IMG/VR virus record: IMGVR_UViG_3300031576_001279
Location: 1 to 32,502 of that record
Direction: 5' to 3' (one strand)
DNA from: a virus
DNA: 32,502 bases
Positions 15,841-24,306 of the stretch are shown piece by piece (the stretch's first letter is position 1; every line of letters starts with the position of its first letter). Position numbers and translations under genes: made by a program. The notes below the pieces were generated by a model. It saw nothing but the letters and a program-made list of their open reading frames with translations, was not told where the DNA came from and ran no database searches.

Positions 15841-16212
15841 ATGGAAGGAAATGGATTGATCGCTGTAATCGCTGCAGTTGCTGCAGTTGTCGGAGGAGTA
15901 ATCGGAAGAATATTTCCATCGGCAGATAAAAAGTTAGATGCTGAAACTGCAATTCGTCAGGACATGATGAAGATGGAACTCGAATTGCGAAAATCACTCA
16001 ACGATGAAGTTGACAGCCGGAGAGAACTTGAAAAGGAGTTGGATCAATTTAAAGATCGGTACTATAAAGTATTGGAGAAATACAATCATCAGCTTGCGGT
16101 GAATAAAGAACAACATGCTGAGATAGAAAAATACAAACAGGAAGTGAAATCACTGACTGATAAAATAAATAAGATGGGCGAAGAGATCAAGCATCTGAAG
16201 AATGAATCTTAA
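15841..16212 (+). CDS. Membrane-anchored coiled-coil protein
   Basis: A 123-residue protein. Residues about 5-22 are a hydrophobic, Ala/Val-rich segment (LIAVIAAVAAVVGGVIG), and residues 30-120 are an almost unbroken charged coiled coil (MMKMELELRKSLNDEVDSRR and onward). The start at ATG 15841, one base after the terminase stop, is preferred to an upstream in-frame ATG that lies inside the terminase gene. The shape resembles Rz-type inner-membrane spanins or membrane scaffolds, but it is far from the lysis genes. Function unknown; it is co-transcribed with packaging genes. Confidence 0.55.
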   Translation: MEGNGLIAVIAAVAAVVGGVIGRIFPSADKKLDAETAIRQDMMKMELELRKSLNDEVDSRRELEKELDQFKDRYYKVLEKYNHQLAVNKEQHAEIEKYKQEVKSLTDKINKMGEEIKHLKNES

Positions 16213-16230
16213 AACGTGGAGGTAGTGAAA

Positions 16231-17034
16231 ATGAAAACACCAATTAGTTATTACGGAGGTAAGCAGAGGCTTGCAGGAAAAATTGTTAAACTGATCCCAC
16301 TGGATCATGTGCTGTACGCAGAACCTTTTTGCGGAGGTGCTGCAGTATTCTTTGAAAAGAAAAGATCGGAAGTTGAAGTGATCAACGACACCAACAAAGA
16401 GTTGATCAACTTTTACAAAGTGGTGCAGAATGAATTTGTTTCTCTTGAAAAAGAAATTCTGATCACGTTGCATTCACGCGATCTTCATCGCAAAGCGAGT
16501 GTGATCTACAATAACCCGGATATGTTCAGCGAGATCAAACGCGCATGGGCTGTGTGGACTCTTGCTTCGCAATCGTTCAGCTCTATTCTCGATGGCACGT
16601 TCGGTTATGATCGCGTCACCGGATCAATGGGAAAGAAGGTGAGCAACAAACGAAAATCTTTTACTGAAGAGTTTGCGATCCGCCTTCAGGAAGTATGCAT
16701 TGAATGCACCGATGCTTTGCGCATCGTTCGTTCACGCGATGCAAAAGAATCTTTCTTCTACATCGATCCGCCATATTACAATTCCGATATGGGACACTAT
16801 GACGGTTACACGATTGAAGATTTTGAAATGCTGTTGACTACGCTTTCAAAAATCAAAGGAAAATTTCTTCTCTCTTCTTATCCTTCACCGATGCTGACTG
16901 AGTACACAAAAAAATTTGGTTGGGATTCTACCAAGTTTGATTTTACTGTATCGGTTGCAAACAGCGCGAAGGGAAAGAGAGATAAAAAGAAAGTTGAAGT
17001 TCTCACTGGTAATTATGAATTCAATCTAAACTGA
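16231..17034 (+). CDS. D12-class DNA N6-adenine methyltransferase (Dam-type)
   Basis: A 267-residue protein. The N-terminus KTPISYYGGKQRLAGKIVKL (2-21) and AEPFCGGAAVFFEKK (30-44) form the S-adenosylmethionine-binding region of D12 methylases. VINDTNKELINFY follows, and the catalytic DPPY motif is at residues 179-182, then YNSDMGHYDGYT. It transfers methyl groups to adenine in phage or host DNA. The ATG 16231 is preferred to the GTG at 16216 because a GGAGG Shine-Dalgarno sits 9 bp before it. No cognate endonuclease is nearby, so it is probably an orphan protecting phage DNA. GATC is frequent in the window, which fits Dam specificity but does not prove it. Confidence 0.85.
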   Translation: MKTPISYYGGKQRLAGKIVKLIPLDHVLYAEPFCGGAAVFFEKKRSEVEVINDTNKELINFYKVVQNEFVSLEKEILITLHSRDLHRKASVIYNNPDMFSEIKRAWAVWTLASQSFSSILDGTFGYDRVTGSMGKKVSNKRKSFTEEFAIRLQEVCIECTDALRIVRSRDAKESFFYIDPPYYNSDMGHYDGYTIEDFEMLLTTLSKIKGKFLLSSYPSPMLTEYTKKFGWDSTKFDFTVSVANSAKGKRDKKKVEVLTGNYEFNLN

Positions 17035-17038
17035 CGCT

Positions 17039-17584
17039 ATGGGATTTCTTGTTTCATCAGACTACAGCTCGCAGATCAGAGCGGAAGTAAAAACGATCAT
17101 CACTGGTAACAGTGCAACTATTCAGCTTGATGCCGAACTCAAAGCACAGGCATTGATGGAATCATATCTCCGCCATCGGTACAAAGTGGCAGAGGTGTTC
17201 ATTGATATTCCTGCGCACAACATGCTCGTTGCGTATGTCGTGAATGATGAGGTGTACTATACCGATGGCGGAGTGGTGTACACTTATCTCGCTATTCAGG
17301 CGGGCACTGGTCACTTGCCTACTGATACAGCATACTGGAAGAAAGGTGACAAACGCGACAAGCATCTTGTGAAGCTGTACGTTGACATCGTGCTTTACAA
17401 TTTGCACTGCAGCAACAATGCGCGAACAATCCCGGAGCATATCGATGATGCATACAGTGAGGCACTGAAATGGTTGGAATGGGTTGCTCAGGGCAAGATC
17501 AGCGCGGGCCTTCCATTGCTCACTGATGATACCGGAAACCCTTTCAAACATGGAGGGATTCCGCAAACAGGTCATCACTGGTAA
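17039..17584 (+). CDS. Head-tail connector, gp36/DUF1320-like
   Basis: A 181-residue protein. The first 55 and last 75 residues are helical, as in gp36-type head completion proteins (SDYSSQIRAEVKTII, ALMESYLRHRY; then HLVKLYVDIVLYNLHC, IPEHIDDAYSEALKWLEWVA). Between them is a compact aromatic insert (residues about 70-110, YYTDGGVVYTYLAIQAG, then DTAYWKKGD) like the small carbohydrate-binding-type modules seen in other phage connectors. Mu gp36 is about 140 residues; the insert explains the extra length. It sits between the methylase and portal genes. Its likely place is the neck below the portal. Confidence 0.6.
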   Translation: MGFLVSSDYSSQIRAEVKTIITGNSATIQLDAELKAQALMESYLRHRYKVAEVFIDIPAHNMLVAYVVNDEVYYTDGGVVYTYLAIQAGTGHLPTDTAYWKKGDKRDKHLVKLYVDIVLYNLHCSNNARTIPEHIDDAYSEALKWLEWVAQGKISAGLPLLTDDTGNPFKHGGIPQTGHHW

Positions 17585-17702
17585 GATGGTGATCCGTTTA
17601 AAAAGTTTGGAAAGCGGGCAAGGTCGAACGATCTCAACTTGCCTGCCTCAATACACGCAGTTTTTGAGATCGTGGCTTAAATCGGCTTAAAATCAATTTC
17701 GG
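17585..17702. other. Non-coding gap with competing hairpins before the portal gene
   Basis: No convincing gene is seen in these 118 bp. A 10-bp perfect inverted repeat joins ACGATCTCAA (17628-17637) to 17664-17673 across 26 nt. A second pairing, GGCAAG (17617-17622) with CTTGCC (17638-17643), uses the loop side of the first arm and spans it, so the two could exclude each other. GGCTTAAA occurs twice just upstream of the portal start. In a block where genes otherwise abut, this suggests an mRNA control or processing element. Confidence 0.35.
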
Positions 17703-19757
17703 ATGGCAACCAAAAAAGCAAAGAGCAAAGCGCCTGTAACGGAACAGGAACAGGCGAAAGACCTAATCGTTAAACTGATCCGCAGAAGGGTATATGAATA
17801 TCGAAAGGATATTACCCGGTGGACATTGGCAAAGAACGAAGCAAAGAATCTCGACCGTCCGAGACGGTTCGCGATGCATGATCTCTTTGCTGACATCGTT
17901 CTTGATGGTCACGTAACTGCAGTTACAGAAACAAGATTGCTGCGCGTACTCAATACAAGCTTCACGCTTGTTGATGCCAAAGGAAAAGTGGATGAAGTAA
18001 ATACTGCGCTGATCAAAAAGAGTTGGGCGATCCAGTGTAACTATCATGCGCTGCAATCAAAGTTTCACGGATACTCGCTGATCTTCTTTGACCGTAAAGG
18101 TTCGAACGAAATCAAAGAGTGCAGAATTGTTTCGCGCTATCATGTTATTCCCGAAGAGAAAGCTGTGCTGCTCGACACAACAGGCGAGGAGAAAATTTAT
18201 TTCACCAATCCACCTTACACAAATTTTTATCTCGGTGTTGGTGAGCCTGATGATTTTGGTTTGCTCAACAAAGCTGCTCCGCATTTTATTTTCAAAAAGA
18301 GTTCGCTCGGAAATTGGAGCAAGTTTCAGGAACTCTTCGGCATTCCGATCAGGACTGCAAAGACAGCATCGCGTGATCCGCAAGTGCAAGCGGAAATTGT
18401 GAAATGGTTAGAAGAAACCGGAGCAGCCGGTTATGGATTATTTCCTGAAGGCACTACACTTGAATTGATCCAAGCAAATAATGCGGGTGCTTCCGGTGTT
18501 GACATTTTCGATAAAGCGGTTGACCGTGCGAATAGTGAGATTTCAAAATTGGTGTTGTTGCAAACGATGACAACCGATGACGGATCAAGCAGATCACAAG
18601 GTGAAGTGCATGAGCGAAAAGAAGATGAAGTTATTCTTGCTGATTACGTCTTCCTCGAATTTCTGTGGAATGATCAAATACTTCCGCTGCTGAGAAAGCA
18701 CGGTTACAATATTTCTGAAGATCATCGTTTCGTTTTTGACAAGCAGAAAAAATTAACGCTCACTGCGCTGTGGGATATTGCGAACGGTTTAATCACACAG
18801 GGTTATATCATTCCTGAATCGTATCTGCAAGACACTTTCGGAATTCCAATCGAAGGACGCAACGAACCCATGCCGCAGCTTCCCGGAGGTGGGCCTCCAA
18901 ATTTTAATAATCGCTCAGCGAAGGTGACGCTGAGCGCAATGGACAGACAAATCTTTTCTCTGTACAATAATCCGCATAGACACGAATTCACCAATGCGGG
19001 CGGACTCAATTTCAAAAGCATTTTAAGTGTAGTTGAAAAGGTTTTCAATGGCACTTATACTCCCGGTGATATTGATCCCGATTTACAAAAAGCGCAGTTC
19101 GATTTTCTCATGAAAGGAATCGGTGAAGGTTACGGTGTCGACATCGATGAAGTTGATTACTCAACTCCTGATCTGAAGAAGTTAAAATTCATGCGCGACA
19201 ATGTTTTTGTTTTCAGCACGATGAAGAATTACAATCAGTTGAAAGCGATGAGTGACCTGCTGCTTGATGACGAAGGAAAGGTTCGCGCATTCGCTGACTT
19301 CAAAAAACTTGCGCTTCAAATCAACGAGCGATACAACGTAAATTATCTGAGCGCTGAATACAATCATGCAGTTGGATCATCGCAGATGGCTGCACGTTGG
19401 CAAACATTTGAGAAGGAAAAGAAATCGCTTCCGATGTTGCGATATGAAACTGTTGGTGATGACCGCGTGCGCCCGGAGCATGAAGCGCTCGATGGAATTA
19501 CTCTCCCGGTTGGTCATGCGTTTTGGAATAAATATTATCCACCTAATAGTTGGGGTTGCCGTTGTGATGTTGTACAAGCTCCTGCAGGAAGAGCAACATC
19601 TGAAGACCGGATCACTTATCCTGAAGTAAATGCGATGTTTCAAAACAATGTAGGTAAATCAGGAATTGTATTTCCTGACAAGCATCCGTACTTCAATGCA
19701 AGTGGTGATGATAAAAAGAAGATCAAGGAGTATTTGAAAAACAATAAACCTGAATAA
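17703..19757 (+). CDS. Fused portal (gp29/DUF935-like) and Mu F-like minor head protein (gp30)
   Basis: A 684-residue protein. Residues about 20-400 match the DUF935 portal: FAMHDLFADIVLDGHVTAVT, FKKSSLGNWSKFQELFGIP, and LLQTMTTDDGSSRSQGEVHE, typical of Mu-type portals. A Pro/Gly linker (residues about 388-398, MPQLPGGGPPNFN) leads to a second half. It carries the Mu F/SPP1 gp7 signature YETVGDDRVRPEHEALDGI and NKYYPPNSWGCRCDV (about residues 580-625), and ends in a KHPYF-containing tail. In Mu these are separate genes. The fused product would supply the dodecameric vertex and the attached head-morphogenesis domain. It is 3 bp from the tape measure. Confidence 0.85.
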   Translation: MATKKAKSKAPVTEQEQAKDLIVKLIRRRVYEYRKDITRWTLAKNEAKNLDRPRRFAMHDLFADIVLDGHVTAVTETRLLRVLNTSFTLVDAKGKVDEVNTALIKKSWAIQCNYHALQSKFHGYSLIFFDRKGSNEIKECRIVSRYHVIPEEKAVLLDTTGEEKIYFTNPPYTNFYLGVGEPDDFGLLNKAAPHFIFKKSSLGNWSKFQELFGIPIRTAKTASRDPQVQAEIVKWLEETGAAGYGLFPEGTTLELIQANNAGASGVDIFDKAVDRANSEISKLVLLQTMTTDDGSSRSQGEVHERKEDEVILADYVFLEFLWNDQILPLLRKHGYNISEDHRFVFDKQKKLTLTALWDIANGLITQGYIIPESYLQDTFGIPIEGRNEPMPQLPGGGPPNFNNRSAKVTLSAMDRQIFSLYNNPHRHEFTNAGGLNFKSILSVVEKVFNGTYTPGDIDPDLQKAQFDFLMKGIGEGYGVDIDEVDYSTPDLKKLKFMRDNVFVFSTMKNYNQLKAMSDLLLDDEGKVRAFADFKKLALQINERYNVNYLSAEYNHAVGSSQMAARWQTFEKEKKSLPMLRYETVGDDRVRPEHEALDGITLPVGHAFWNKYYPPNSWGCRCDVVQAPAGRATSEDRITYPEVNAMFQNNVGKSGIVFPDKHPYFNASGDDKKKIKEYLKNNKPE

Positions 19758-19759
19758 CC

Positions 19760-21667
19760 ATGTTCACCGGATTAGCAAAATTGCAAGTGCTCATTGAGTT
19801 GAGAGATAAACTCACGAAACCATTTCAGTTGGTTGATGATAAAATTACCAACCTGAATAAAAGCATGGGCAAGTTTAAGAAGGGTGCGCTCGATGCTTTT
19901 TCATCAGTTAAAAATTCTGTGCCTGGTCTTTCGGGTGCGCTCGAAGCTTTAACAAATCCTTACGTTGCACTCACTGCTGCTGTTATCGGATTAGGAGTTG
20001 CGAGTGTGCAAGCTGCAGCAAAATTTGAAAGACAATTTCAACAAGTGAATCTTCTCAACCTTGACAAACCTGTTGCAGAAATAAATCGTTTGCGTGAACA
20101 GGTTTTGGATTTGAGTTATGCCGGAGGATTTGATGCAACGAAAACAGCACAAGGATTTTTCGATGTTCAATCGCTCACTGGTAAATACGGAAAGGAAGTT
20201 GAAGACATCGTAAGTAAGATCAGCGAATTCTCAATGGTGTTTGGATCGGATCAAAACGAAACGATCAATTCAACTGTGAAGGCGATGAAGATTTACGGAA
20301 TTGAAGTGGAGAACATTGATAGCATCCTTGCATCGAATTTTAAAACCGTTCAAACTGCGAAGACTACTTACGAAGAATTATTCCGGGTGCAATCTGAATA
20401 CATGGGCAGCGCTGCAGCGAAAGGTCAAACGCTCGATACCGCGAACAAAGTTTTTTCTGCGTTCACCATCGCTTCAAAAAATGTTGAAGTCGCAGCCAAC
20501 AAAACAAAAACTGCATTCGAAGGATTGACGCAACAGAGCACGATTGATGCATTCAAAAAGATTGGCGTGAATCTCTATGATGCAAACGGAAGCTTGATGA
20601 GCGTAGATAAAATTTTGGAAACGATCATCCCGAAGCTGCAGGCAATGTCGCAACAGCAATTTGATTTGTTCGTGAACACAGTCGGAGGGCCTGATGGATT
20701 TAAAGATTTGTTATTACAGGCAAGAACTGCAGGAGATAAATTACTCGAAGGGTTCAGAGGTTTTGACGAAAAAGAATTCGCCTACGAGAAAGCGGTAGAG
20801 TTGGCAGTGAACAGCGAGTGGTATCAGATGCAACAAGCACAAAACAGGATCAACGCACTCCTGATTGACGTTGGAGGCAACATTCTTCCGGTGATGGTCG
20901 CTCTGCTAAAGCCAATCAACAAAGCATTATTTCAACTGAAAGCAATTGGTGAAATGTTTTCATGGCTTGCCGACAAGCTCAGTCCGATCTTCACAACGCT
21001 CGGAGATTTGTTCGGTGGGTTGGTTGATGTTTTAGGATCAGCAATTGAAATGATTGATTCGAAACTCGGAGGATGGGGAAAGAAGGCTGTTGATTGGGTG
21101 AAGGATTTATTCGGAGGTAAAGCTGCAGATGCAGCAACACAAACAGGAGTTGATCCATCGAAAATGTGGAGGAACAAATTCGATGAAGTGATGGACAACA
21201 TGATCCGCGTTCAATCAACGACTCACAATCTCAATCGCCTGAAGGACGGAACTGTTAATCCGAAAACGCACGACTCTGTTTTATCCGGGACTTTCAATGA
21301 AGCGTTCGCTCTCAACTATGAACCGTTACTGCGAAGAGTTGTAACAGAGCAAGGCGCTGTACTCGAAAAACTTTATGCGAAGAAACCTTTTTTGCTGCAG
21401 AAATATCTCGATGTCAGAGAACGGTTTTTTCCTTCAGGAAGTAAATCACCGGATGCTGATACTGATTTCAATTTTGACGAAACGAAATTTCGTGACGTTG
21501 TTTCCGGTGGAACAAAAACAACGAACCTCACTGTCAATATTCAAAAGCTGATTGAGGGCGGTGTAAATATTTATTCAACTACACTTACGCATGGCGCTGA
21601 TGAAGCGAGTAAAATTGTTCAGGAAGGTTTGTTGCGTGCAGTAAGAAATTTTGAGCAGTCACAATGA
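19760..21667 (+). CDS. Tail tape measure protein
   Basis: A 635-residue protein. The N-terminal 340 residues resemble the TP901-type tape-measure core: helical KLQVLIELRDKLTKPFQLV, a hydrophobic ALTNPYVALTAAVIGLGVAS, then QAAAKFERQFQQ and repeated GF/YD, T-A-Q-G, FDVQSLTG elements. A membrane-active segment follows (about residues 370-450, LLIDVGGNILPVMVALLKPI, then FGGLVDVLGSAIEM). At about 1.5 angstrom per residue it would measure a tail near 95 nm, a family rule of thumb. It lies in the packaging/portal block, opposite the sheath, tube and chaperone genes, and overlaps the gpG-like start by 4 bp. Confidence 0.8.
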   Translation: MFTGLAKLQVLIELRDKLTKPFQLVDDKITNLNKSMGKFKKGALDAFSSVKNSVPGLSGALEALTNPYVALTAAVIGLGVASVQAAAKFERQFQQVNLLNLDKPVAEINRLREQVLDLSYAGGFDATKTAQGFFDVQSLTGKYGKEVEDIVSKISEFSMVFGSDQNETINSTVKAMKIYGIEVENIDSILASNFKTVQTAKTTYEELFRVQSEYMGSAAAKGQTLDTANKVFSAFTIASKNVEVAANKTKTAFEGLTQQSTIDAFKKIGVNLYDANGSLMSVDKILETIIPKLQAMSQQQFDLFVNTVGGPDGFKDLLLQARTAGDKLLEGFRGFDEKEFAYEKAVELAVNSEWYQMQQAQNRINALLIDVGGNILPVMVALLKPINKALFQLKAIGEMFSWLADKLSPIFTTLGDLFGGLVDVLGSAIEMIDSKLGGWGKKAVDWVKDLFGGKAADAATQTGVDPSKMWRNKFDEVMDNMIRVQSTTHNLNRLKDGTVNPKTHDSVLSGTFNEAFALNYEPLLRRVVTEQGAVLEKLYAKKPFLLQKYLDVRERFFPSGSKSPDADTDFNFDETKFRDVVSGGTKTTNLTVNIQKLIEGGVNIYSTTLTHGADEASKIVQEGLLRAVRNFEQSQ

Positions 21668-22266
21668 GCGAGCATATCAAAGGATTGGATCAGATTAAAA
21701 ACATGCGCAAGGGCATGGAGAATTTGCGCAAGCGATTACCGGATGTTGTGGGTGCAACTGCTGTTGAATTTTACAAAGGTTCTTTCAGGCGACAAGGTTA
21801 CATCGACAACACGATGGAGAAATGGAAGGGAAGAAAGAAACAAAAAAAAGATCGCGGAAGCAAGCGTGCAATACTTGTTCAATCAGGCGCGTTGCGCAGA
21901 TCTATTCGTGTAACCCACAAAGATCAAAATCAAGTGCGCGTGGGAACAGATGTTCCTTACGCGAGAGCGCACAATGATGGAGCAACGATCAACAAAACAG
22001 TTGAGGTGACCGCGCATAAGCGAAGAAAGAAAACAAAATTCACTTCATCTTTTTCTGATGTTGAAACAAGAAAGGAGCGCAAGCGCACAACTAAAAAACA
22101 CACTGGTGAAACTGTTGAAGTAAAAAGTCACAGCAGAAAGATGAACACTAAAATTCCGAGGCGACAATTCATGGGGGCTTCGAAGTTTCTTGATAAACGA
22201 ATTGCAATGCGATTAGAAAACGATGTTGCAACAATTATTAAAACCGCTACAACAAGAATGAAATGA
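21664..22266 (+). CDS. Virion morphogenesis protein, gpG / P2 gpS-like
   Basis: A 200-residue, strongly basic protein. The opening helix LDQIKNMRKGMENLRKRLPD leads to FYKGSFRRQGYID and KWKGRK, then ILVQSGALRRSIRVTHKD and VRVGTDVPYARAHNDGA, the core of the Phage_tail_S/gpG family involved in head-tail completion. A Lys/Arg/Thr-rich insert occupies residues about 115-160 (HKRRKKTKF, RKERKRTTKKH), and a conserved-looking IPRRQFMGASKFLDKRI follows. Both ends overlap neighbours by 4 bp (ATGA), so the gene is translationally coupled to the tape measure and the next gene. Confidence 0.75.
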   Translation: MSEHIKGLDQIKNMRKGMENLRKRLPDVVGATAVEFYKGSFRRQGYIDNTMEKWKGRKKQKKDRGSKRAILVQSGALRRSIRVTHKDQNQVRVGTDVPYARAHNDGATINKTVEVTAHKRRKKTKFTSSFSDVETRKERKRTTKKHTGETVEVKSHSRKMNTKIPRRQFMGASKFLDKRIAMRLENDVATIIKTATTRMK

Positions 22267-22817
22267 TTGAACTACTGCAATCCTACACGGAGATTCAAAC
22301 CTATCTGATGGGCGCAGTGAATACGCTGCTCGCTTCAGAAAATCTTTCACAGATAAAACTCGTTGATCATTACAACGGTCAATATCTCCCGGACATTTAC
22401 GACCACACCAATGCGTTTCCGATGCCTGCAGTATTTGTTGAGTTCGCTTCAATCGAGTGGCAGGACTATCACCGATTGCAACAGGAAGGCGCAACGAATG
22501 TGCGCTTGCATATTTGTTTAGAGCGATACAGTCAGGGAACAAACGACTCGCGTGACAAGGATGATTTTTTGAAGCTGCTGAAGATTCCTGCAGTGATCAA
22601 TTTTAAAATGCACGGATTCAAAGGAGAATATCACAATGGATTAGCGCGAAGAAAAGATACACCGGACTCCGAGTTCGATATGATGTATGTGCATGTGATT
22701 GACTACCTCACGCTGATGAAAACGAGCAGCAGCAAAACAACTGTTCAATATGTTGCTTCAACTGATCCTACAAGAGAAGTGAGTGTAACGCAGGATCAGG
22801 ATTTGGTGAATCCGTAA
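22263..22817 (+). CDS. Putative neck / tail-terminator protein (Mu gp37 position)
   Basis: A 184-residue protein at the end of the rightward late block. The helical N-terminus (IQTYLMGAVNTLL) is followed by NAFPMPAVFVEFASIEW, VRLHICLERYSQGTND and a C-terminal strand (FDMMYVHVIDYLTLMK). That alternation of strands and helices is common in tail completion/terminator proteins that cap the tube. The family is not certain. Its TAA (22815-22817) abuts the stop of the convergent gene at 22818 with no space for a dedicated terminator. Confidence 0.45.
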   Translation: MIELLQSYTEIQTYLMGAVNTLLASENLSQIKLVDHYNGQYLPDIYDHTNAFPMPAVFVEFASIEWQDYHRLQQEGATNVRLHICLERYSQGTNDSRDKDDFLKLLKIPAVINFKMHGFKGEYHNGLARRKDTPDSEFDMMYVHVIDYLTLMKTSSSKTTVQYVASTDPTREVSVTQDQDLVNP

Positions 22818-23177
22818 TTATTCGCAGAGATCAATTGCTGCGCTGACTAATAGATCAAGGCCTTTGCCATCGATGGAAATTTCATCAATGTCATTCCAGT
22901 CATTTGCTTTCATTTGTGCGCGTGCAACTCCATTGACTGCCCACACTTTTTTTGTGCTTGGTTTTTCTGCAACGACACATAAACCTTCGAGACAATAAAC
23001 GCGAACGCAATCAATTGTGAGCGGCCACTGATCTCCATACTCTTCTTTGCACAACTCAACGTATTTGTAATCATCTTCAAGAGAACTCTCAGGAAATATT
23101 GCAGCGAGAATTGCAATCAAGATGATGCCTCCAATGATGGAGAAAATTACTTTTGGATTTGAACGCCAATTACTCAT
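22818..23177 (-). CDS. Membrane-anchored DUF2511 (YebY)-like protein, lysogenic accessory gene
   Basis: A 119-residue protein with an N-terminal membrane anchor (residues about 9-28, VIFSIIGGIILIAILAAIF). The exported domain has the DUF2511-like core GDQWPLTIDCVRVYC (48-62), where a Trp-Pro-Leu-Thr strand precedes a Cys pair, then CVVAEKPSTKKVWAVNGVA. Three or four Cys residues suggest disulfides. It is the last gene of the leftward repressor transcript, 5 bp after the preceding gene. Genes placed there are typically expressed in the lysogen and often alter the cell surface or block superinfection; that role is inferred. Confidence 0.5.
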   Translation of the reverse strand: MSNWRSNPKVIFSIIGGIILIAILAAIFPESSLEDDYKYVELCKEEYGDQWPLTIDCVRVYCLEGLCVVAEKPSTKKVWAVNGVARAQMKANDWNDIDEISIDGKGLDLLVSAAIDLCE

Positions 23178-23182
23178 TCAAT

Positions 23183-23641
23183 TTACCGCTCTAACACGTT
23201 AAGTGATGTGAGGTATTGAGTATCCTTTGTTAGAATAAGCCCGCAGTAGAAATAATTATCAACCGGAACTCCGAACCCGTTCTCTGCAGTTACTTCACCG
23301 ACAACTGTACAAATGCCCGAATCAGGATCAATGATCTGCGCACGAGAAAGCCAACTGTATTCATCTGTAAATTCAACAGTCTTTCTGTATTTGAAATGAT
23401 CAGTAACCATCTCTTGAATAACATATTGCAGAAGGAATTGATCTTCTGCTGATGGATCAGAAACAAAATCCTGAATCCATTCTCGATGTTCGGAGGTGGT
23501 CATATCATTCCATCCATTTCCTTTTTTTGATCCAGATGACTCTTCAATCGGATCGACAATGCTACCGATCAAACCGATAATGAAAATTGCACCGACAATT
23601 GATCCTGCAATGATTGCGGCTCGCTTTGTTCCTTTGTCCAT
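23183..23641 (-). CDS. Membrane-anchored accessory protein in the repressor operon
   Basis: From ATG 23641 this is a 152-residue protein. It has one N-terminal membrane segment (about residues 8-28, AIIAGSIVGAIFIIGLIGSIV) and an acidic exported domain with WNDMTTSEHREWIQDFVSD, a Tyr/Trp-rich middle and two Cys near the C-terminus. A GTG at 23683 would overlap the repressor stop, but the ATG is preferred because it begins the signal anchor directly. I do not recognise the family. It shares topology with the next gene, and the two together look like a lysogeny-expressed membrane module. Confidence 0.5.
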   Translation of the reverse strand: MDKGTKRAAIIAGSIVGAIFIIGLIGSIVDPIEESSGSKKGNGWNDMTTSEHREWIQDFVSDPSAEDQFLLQYVIQEMVTDHFKYRKTVEFTDEYSWLSRAQIIDPDSGICTVVGEVTAENGFGVPVDNYFYCGLILTKDTQYLTSLNVLER

Positions 23642-23673
23642 GATGAAGTTATTTAAGTGATTCGAAATTACTG

Positions 23674-24306
23674 TTACTGCCACTCATCTCTGATCGGGCC
23701 TTTCACCATGAACAATTTGAGAACTTTCTTTTTGGGCAAATGGATGTCATCATATTTATCGTTCTCCGACCGCAGGAGTAACTGATCAGCATCCTTTGCT
23801 CTTCGTAAATATTTTATCATGCGCTGATTGTCCTTCGTTACAAGCATATAAGTTTGCCCCCACTGAATAATTTCTCTATCGGTAACGGGAACAAGTCCAA
23901 TGATGTCTCCTGCTCTATACTTCGGATACATTGAATCGCCTCGCACATTTAAGAATGCAATGCAGTCGCGGAAGTTTGGAAGGTTGATATATCCTCGAAT
24001 TGTTTCCGGTATGTGATTGCTCAATTCAATATTTCCTGCTGTCGCATCAAGATCATAATAAGGCACTCCCTCTGCTCGATCCTGAACGTTTGCAAGCACA
24101 GCCTTCTTCATGTCAACGTTTATGATGTCATCTAATTTGACATTGAGAACGTTCGCTATTCTGATCAGTGTATCGTATTCGGGTTTTGAAATCTCGGTCT
24201 CGTAATTTGCGAGCGTGCTCCTGCTAATTCCGAGTTTTTTAGCGAACTCTTCCTGAGTGAGTTTCCTCGCTTCCCGTAACCCTTTAATGTTTTTACCCAA
24301 GTGCAT
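23674..24306 (-). CDS. CI-like repressor: HTH_XRE plus S24 peptidase domain
   Basis: A 210-residue protein. Residues 1-60 are an XRE helix-turn-helix (LREARKLTQEEFAKKLGISR, then STLANYETEISKPEYDTL). The C-terminal half is an S24/LexA-type domain with VRGDSMYPKYRAGDII (Ser125 the probable nucleophile) and RMIKYLRRA (Lys165 the general base). An Ala90-Gly91 in DATAGN is a possible self-cleavage site, so induction by the SOS response is plausible. The start at ATG 24306 is chosen because the 46 residues upstream run through the operator. It would silence the early operon at 24307-24388 and is followed by two lysogenic genes. Confidence 0.85.
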   Translation of the reverse strand: MHLGKNIKGLREARKLTQEEFAKKLGISRSTLANYETEISKPEYDTLIRIANVLNVKLDDIINVDMKKAVLANVQDRAEGVPYYDLDATAGNIELSNHIPETIRGYINLPNFRDCIAFLNVRGDSMYPKYRAGDIIGLVPVTDREIIQWGQTYMLVTKDNQRMIKYLRRAKDADQLLLRSENDKYDDIHLPKKKVLKLFMVKGPIRDEWQ

